Notes under the pieces: generated by a model
Database searches by the model: none
The model's input: the letters and a program-made list of their open reading frames with translations, nothing else
Told to the model about the DNA's origin: nothing
Position numbers and translations under genes: made by a program
From: Pogonophryne albipinna
Taxonomy: Eukaryota; Chordata; Actinopteri; Perciformes; Artedidraconidae
Assembly: GCA_028583405.1 (NCBI GenBank)
Contig: JAPTMU010000153.1
Coordinates: 425,256 to 489,255 of the forward strand
Direction of reading: 5' to 3'
DNA: 64,000 bases
Shown here: positions 60,117-64,000 of the stretch, piece after piece
Layout: each line of letters opens with the position of its first letter
How positions within the stretch are numbered: position 1 is the first letter of the stretch

Positions 60117-60654
60117 AAATATTCATATATTGTTTTTTTTAAATTTTCTCCCTTTTACAGCAACCCTGTCTCCTAAAAATTACGTTCCCACAGAACTAAA
60201 CTGCATTCTCAATTACGTTTAGCTAGAAACGTATTTTCTCCTACGTTACGTTTCTTATGAACGTATCTCAAATACGTTTATTTTCTACATATCTTCTAGA
60301 AACATATTTTCTCCCACGTTACGTTTATGAACGTATCTCAAATACGTTTATTTTCTACATATCTTCTAGAAACATGTTTTCTCCCACGTTACGTTCGTTT
60401 TGAACGTATCTCAAATACGTTTATTTTCTACATATCTTCTAGAAACATGTTTTCTCCCACGTTACGTTCGTTATGAACGTATCTTAAATACGTTTATTTT
60501 CTACATATCTTTGCCATTTGTTGTCTTGCTTATAATAATGATAATAGTCATTTATAAATATCATTTTAGAGCACACATTTGGAAATCAGTAGGCGTGGCT
60601 GTAATTTCGCCAGCTGTTACTCTCATGCGCGAGGCAGAAAATAATAGTTTTAAC
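60117..60654. repeat. End of the array; ~70-bp tandem repeat
   Basis: Unit homology stops at about 60116 (cacatta|aatattc). From 60220 to 60510 about four copies of a ~70-bp unit recur, with 'gaacgtatctcaaatacgtt' and ctacatatcttctagaaaca. Confidence 0.85.
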
Positions 60655-60780
60655 ATGCCAAAAAGCTGCTGTGTCGTTTATTGCTCCTCAAACATTAAAA
60701 CAAATCCAGAGTTACGTGTTTCTGTACTTCCTCTAAGAACAAAGGACAGTAACAGAATATCTCTGTGGCTTCAGGCTTGA
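60655..60780 (+). pseudogene. THAP-domain N-terminal fragment
   Basis: ATG at 60655 gives MPKSCCVVYCSSNIKTN, then LPLRTKDSNRISLWLQA and a stop. The MPxxC-4-C start and the RxxxWLQA block are the first half of a THAP (C2CH) DNA-binding finger, as in P-element-like transposases and THAP proteins. The second C-x2-H half is missing, so it is a fragment or a broken first exon. Confidence 0.6.
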
Positions 60781-61482
60781 TCGCCGTTCAAATGACAGCG
60801 TTGGTTTCCCCAAAAGTGGGCGGGGCTGTAAAGTGACGTAGATGTTACTATCATCTATTATTCAAAACCATTCTTTTTATTCTAACGTAAATTACATGCC
60901 AGTGTTTTATCTTTTTATTTATTTGTTTTTATTTTAAATCGTATAATGTCGGACTTGTTTTCCCGTCTGTGAGGAAAAGAAATGGCTCAGAGCCTCAAAA
61001 TACTGAAATCTGTATTTTTGAAAATCTTTTTTTCCTTCTAATTTGTTATTATTTTCGAAATAACACACTGTTATTTACTCAACAATAACACACAATTATC
61101 CTTGTTTTTATTTATTCGTTTAATTCTATAATCTTGGGCTTTTTAGCCGTAAATAAAGTCACCAGAAACAGACGTAGGCCTATAAGGGACATTTCGAGCG
61201 ATACACACCACAAACCCACTGAACAGATTACCCAAGATCCTCAGCTTGAAGCTCGTTGATTGGATGTTTTAGCCGCAATGCATGTTGGGATATGATGTTA
61301 ATGCGATATGATATCCGAAAAAAATAAAAAATAATAATAATACTTTATTCCGAGTGTTCTTGCTTTTCTCTTTGGAAGTCATCACATAACGGCATTGTAA
61401 TACACGGTTCGGCTGCATTACATATTACACATCTGCCGTAGTTCTTTATTTATAGAGCCCTGATGAGAAGACTTCTGGACAA
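60781..61482. other. Non-coding AT-rich stretch
   Basis: No exon seen. Contains TTATT-rich runs and an A-rich tract near 61318-61340. Confidence 0.5.
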
Positions 61483-61810
61483 ACAGGAGAACTGGGGTTA
61501 CCTACTGTAACCCAGCTTCTATGAGTAATGGCGCAGCCCTCTAAGGCTATCGCTATTGGGTAATCCCTCTGCGCCCCGCGCAGCACTGAAACACTTGTAG
61601 TCCACGCCCACCCGCCAGGTGGGCCCCACCCTCGGGCCTCCTTCCGGTATAAATAGGAAGGGAGCCCGGCAATCTGCTCCCATACAATATAACTTTTCTT
61701 CAGCTATTCGTAGAGCCAGTGGGGCCCAGCGCTTAGAGGGCTGCGCCATTACTCATAGAAGCTGGGTTACAGTAGGTAACCCCAGTTCTATTTCGTATAT
61801 GGCTTCGCCC
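61483..61810. repeat. Palindromic terminus of the DIRS-like element
   Basis: Left arm gaactggggttacctactg...gcagccctctaa (61483-61542) and right arm its reverse complement (61734-61796) enclose a spacer of about 190 bp. The words 'ccctctaaggctatcgctat' recur directly at 61531 and 61810. Inverted and split terminal repeats are typical of DIRS elements. Confidence 0.8.
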
Positions 61811-64000
61811 TCTAAGGCTATCGCTATTGGGTTAAGGGCGAAGCATGATGTAGTCTGCGCCCCACTGGTCCGTCCGGCACTAGAAGCACAAACACACCTG
61901 CTCAATAACACCCCCCTGCCTGTTGTGCCATGCGTAATGGCGCATCACCGTCCCTGGAACATAGCAAACATGCCTATCTTCCCGACGGGGTGAAGGCTGG
62001 GAACAATACATACCGACCGCTGTGAGAAAGTAGAGACGAAGGTCCCACCTTGTCCTGCGATCATAGAGGGGGAACAGCCACTGTCTCTCCGTGTTAGACA
62101 GGTAGGAGAGCGCCTCAGCTGGATCCCTGACGTCACTCACTGATCAGGCACTCCGTACGAAGTGTGTCAAAGTACAGTAAAGGGAACATCCCTCTCATAC
62201 GAGGGGAAAAGGGGCCGCTCTCTGTGTGCCGAGAGGCAGGAGAGAGGCGCACCGCTGGGTCCCTGAACGTCACTCACTCCGACAGGACACCCAGTACAGG
62301 GTGTGTCAGAGAGGAAAGGGGGACATCCCTCAAATAAAAATGAATATATGAACAGGGGGAAGACCAAGATGCAGCCGTGCAAATATCTTCCACTGACCTT
62401 CCTCCGTGCAAAGCCGTGGAGGAGGAAATTCCTCTGGTGGAGTGCGCATTAATGTTCTCCGGGGGCTCCACCCCAGAGGAGACATATGCCTGCGACACAG
62501 CCTCACACAGCCAGTGTGACAGCCGTTTGTGCAGACAGAGGTTGCCCGATCGAGCGCTCTCTATATAGTGCACAAACAGGCGCTGAGAATGGCGCCAGGC
62601 CGCCGTGCGCGCCAACATAGCAAGACAGCGCGCGCACAGGAACAGAGGAGATGAGACGTGGCTTCTTCCTCCGACCTGTAAGGAGGAGGGAATAAGCCAG
62701 CCAGGGTGATCACTCTTGACCAAAGGGTTGTGATGACCTTAGGCATGAAGCCGGGTTAGGGCGTACAACAGCTGAACTGCCATCTCCTTGGATCCGGAGA
62801 GCTGACGGCGCCACAGAGAGAGCAGACAAATCACTCACCCTTTTCTCTGATAGAGCCACAGCAGTACTACTTTGGCTGAACACAGTTTAAGGGGAACCTG
62901 ATCAGGTTTCAAATGGGGCTTTGCTTTAGTGCACGTAACACCAAAGCCAAATCCCACTGAGGAGCCAGTGTGCGTGACACCGGTCTGAGTCTCCATACTC
63001 CTCGCATACAACGGCTGCTGCGTTCTGCGAGCCCCCTCTGTTAAATTCGCCGGGAGTATACATTGCTCTGATGGAGAGCAACGTGTGTGCGTGCCCAGAA
63101 CAGCAGCCGTCCCTGGCTGCGTTTAGAAGCTGCGCAGATCGTACTCCTCCCTGGCGATTGAGGTAGGCTGCTTCCATAGCCGTGGCTTCTCTGTGATGTG
63201 CCGTAATGGTCGTCATGGTGACGAGCCACGCCATCGCCGCCCGCTGCCCGTGAGGCAAAAGGGCTGCGAGGGTAGTTTCCCACACTTGCATTTCACTCCG
63301 TCTCTCATCATGAGGCGCGTACACGCCCAGAGGATGAGAGGTGTTGTGTATGCTGTCCACACGAGGCGTTATAACGGTGCTCGTGGATTTATTATGACCG
63401 TGTGTAGGAGGCATCTCTGGGACAGAGGAATGCCGCGAGCTCTGCAGTCTATAAACCCAATAGGTTAAAACAGCAGGCTTCTGCAGCGAATGAACCACCA
63501 CCTGGAGTGTCCCCCTGTTGGAAGAGACCCAGGGGAATCCCCACTTGACCAGCTGACGCCAACGCTAGAGCAGCTGTGTCCCCGGAGAGGGCTGTGTGGG
63601 TTGTGACCACGTCGGAGGGGAGCTGTCAGTTTCTCCACTCGCTGCCCGCGAGAGCCGCGCTCTGCTGCTGGCTGAGTTTAATTTCCACTCCAGATAACCG
63701 TTTGTCTGAGAGGGAAGAGGACAGCTCTTCTTCCAATTTATTATGAAACCCAGGCTTTGACAGATGCGATACGAGATGTACCGTCTGTAAAGCGACTTCC
63801 TCCCTGGAGCGAGCCAGCAAATAGCAGGTCGTCCAGAGGAAACCACATTCTCATCCCTCCTTTGTGTAGCGGCTCCAGCCTTCTCTACACAAAAAATGGG
63901 AGGAGCCAGGAAATATCCGCACGGCAGACGATTGTCTGGTCTGATATTCCCTTAAAATGAGAAAACGCAGGAATTTCCTGTGTTTCGGATGAGGGGTACG
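61483..64000 (-). mobile_element. DIRS-like tyrosine-recombinase retroelement, 3' half
   Basis: Reading leftward from the window edge: the end of a reverse transcriptase (63846-63620: HLSKPGF or LGFIINWKKSCPLPSQ, then NSASSRARLS), an RNase H remnant (63120-63040: LLSIRAMYTPGEFNRG), and a tyrosine recombinase (62723-62274). The recombinase has the H-x-x-R motif in NAHSTRGISSS, then SVEDICTAASWSSP and the tyrosine in YIHFYLRD. This order and the recombinase are diagnostic of DIRS-type elements. Stops and frame changes between blocks show that this copy is decayed. The 5' part lies beyond position 64000. Confidence 0.85.

Overview
The window looks like teleost fish nuclear DNA. It is intron-bearing and AT-rich, and it carries fish-type repeats: Rex1/CR1-like and L2 LINEs with the typical L2 3' tail, hAT and piggyBac-type elements with clear target-site duplications, and a DIRS-like tyrosine-recombinase retroelement. 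No prokaryotic features are present. I cannot name the species.

The main structure, about positions 1-60116, is a tandem array of six units. Each unit has two convergent parts. On the + strand are the last two exons of a ferredoxin/adrenodoxin reductase gene (fdxr), separated by an intron filled with a 57-bp minisatellite. On the - strand is a three-exon gene that I do not recognise, called 'gene X' here. Gene X has a signal-peptide exon, a short helical exon, and a terminal exon made almost entirely of a 33-bp repeat. Read in the spliced frame, that repeat encodes an 11-residue unit (consensus NVRHDGVNETD, with V/I/F at the seventh position) carrying an N-glycosylation sequon. What first looks like a minisatellite is therefore probably the coding body of a secreted, heavily glycosylated repeat protein. 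Copies X2, X3 and X4 are intact across all splice phases (444, 268 and 213 residues). X1 is split by an insertion, X5 has lost its signal-peptide exon, and X6 is frameshifted. Only the first fdxr copy can be the 3' end of a complete gene, with its upstream exons left of the window; the others are terminal-exon fragments.

The array has been interrupted many times. A 17.65-kb block (3392-21046) splits X1. Its two ends are the two halves of one LINE in circularly permuted order, and inside it are two acidic exons resembling a CCSER-family gene plus many repeats. A 2.0-kb piggyBac-type element (31111-33142) sits in the 3' UTR of X3. A 10.6-kb foldback-like block (36030-46600), with related tandem repeats in opposite orientation at its two ends, splits fdxr copy 4. 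A 1.9-kb hAT element with a BED-finger exon (54003-55879) sits in the minisatellite of fdxr copy 6.

Beyond the array (60117-64000) are a 70-bp tandem repeat, a THAP-domain fragment, and the 3' part of a DIRS-like retroelement (RT end, RNase H, tyrosine recombinase, palindromic terminus) on the - strand.

All functional statements come from reading the sequence. No database search was possible, and repeat-family names are recognitions from motifs.
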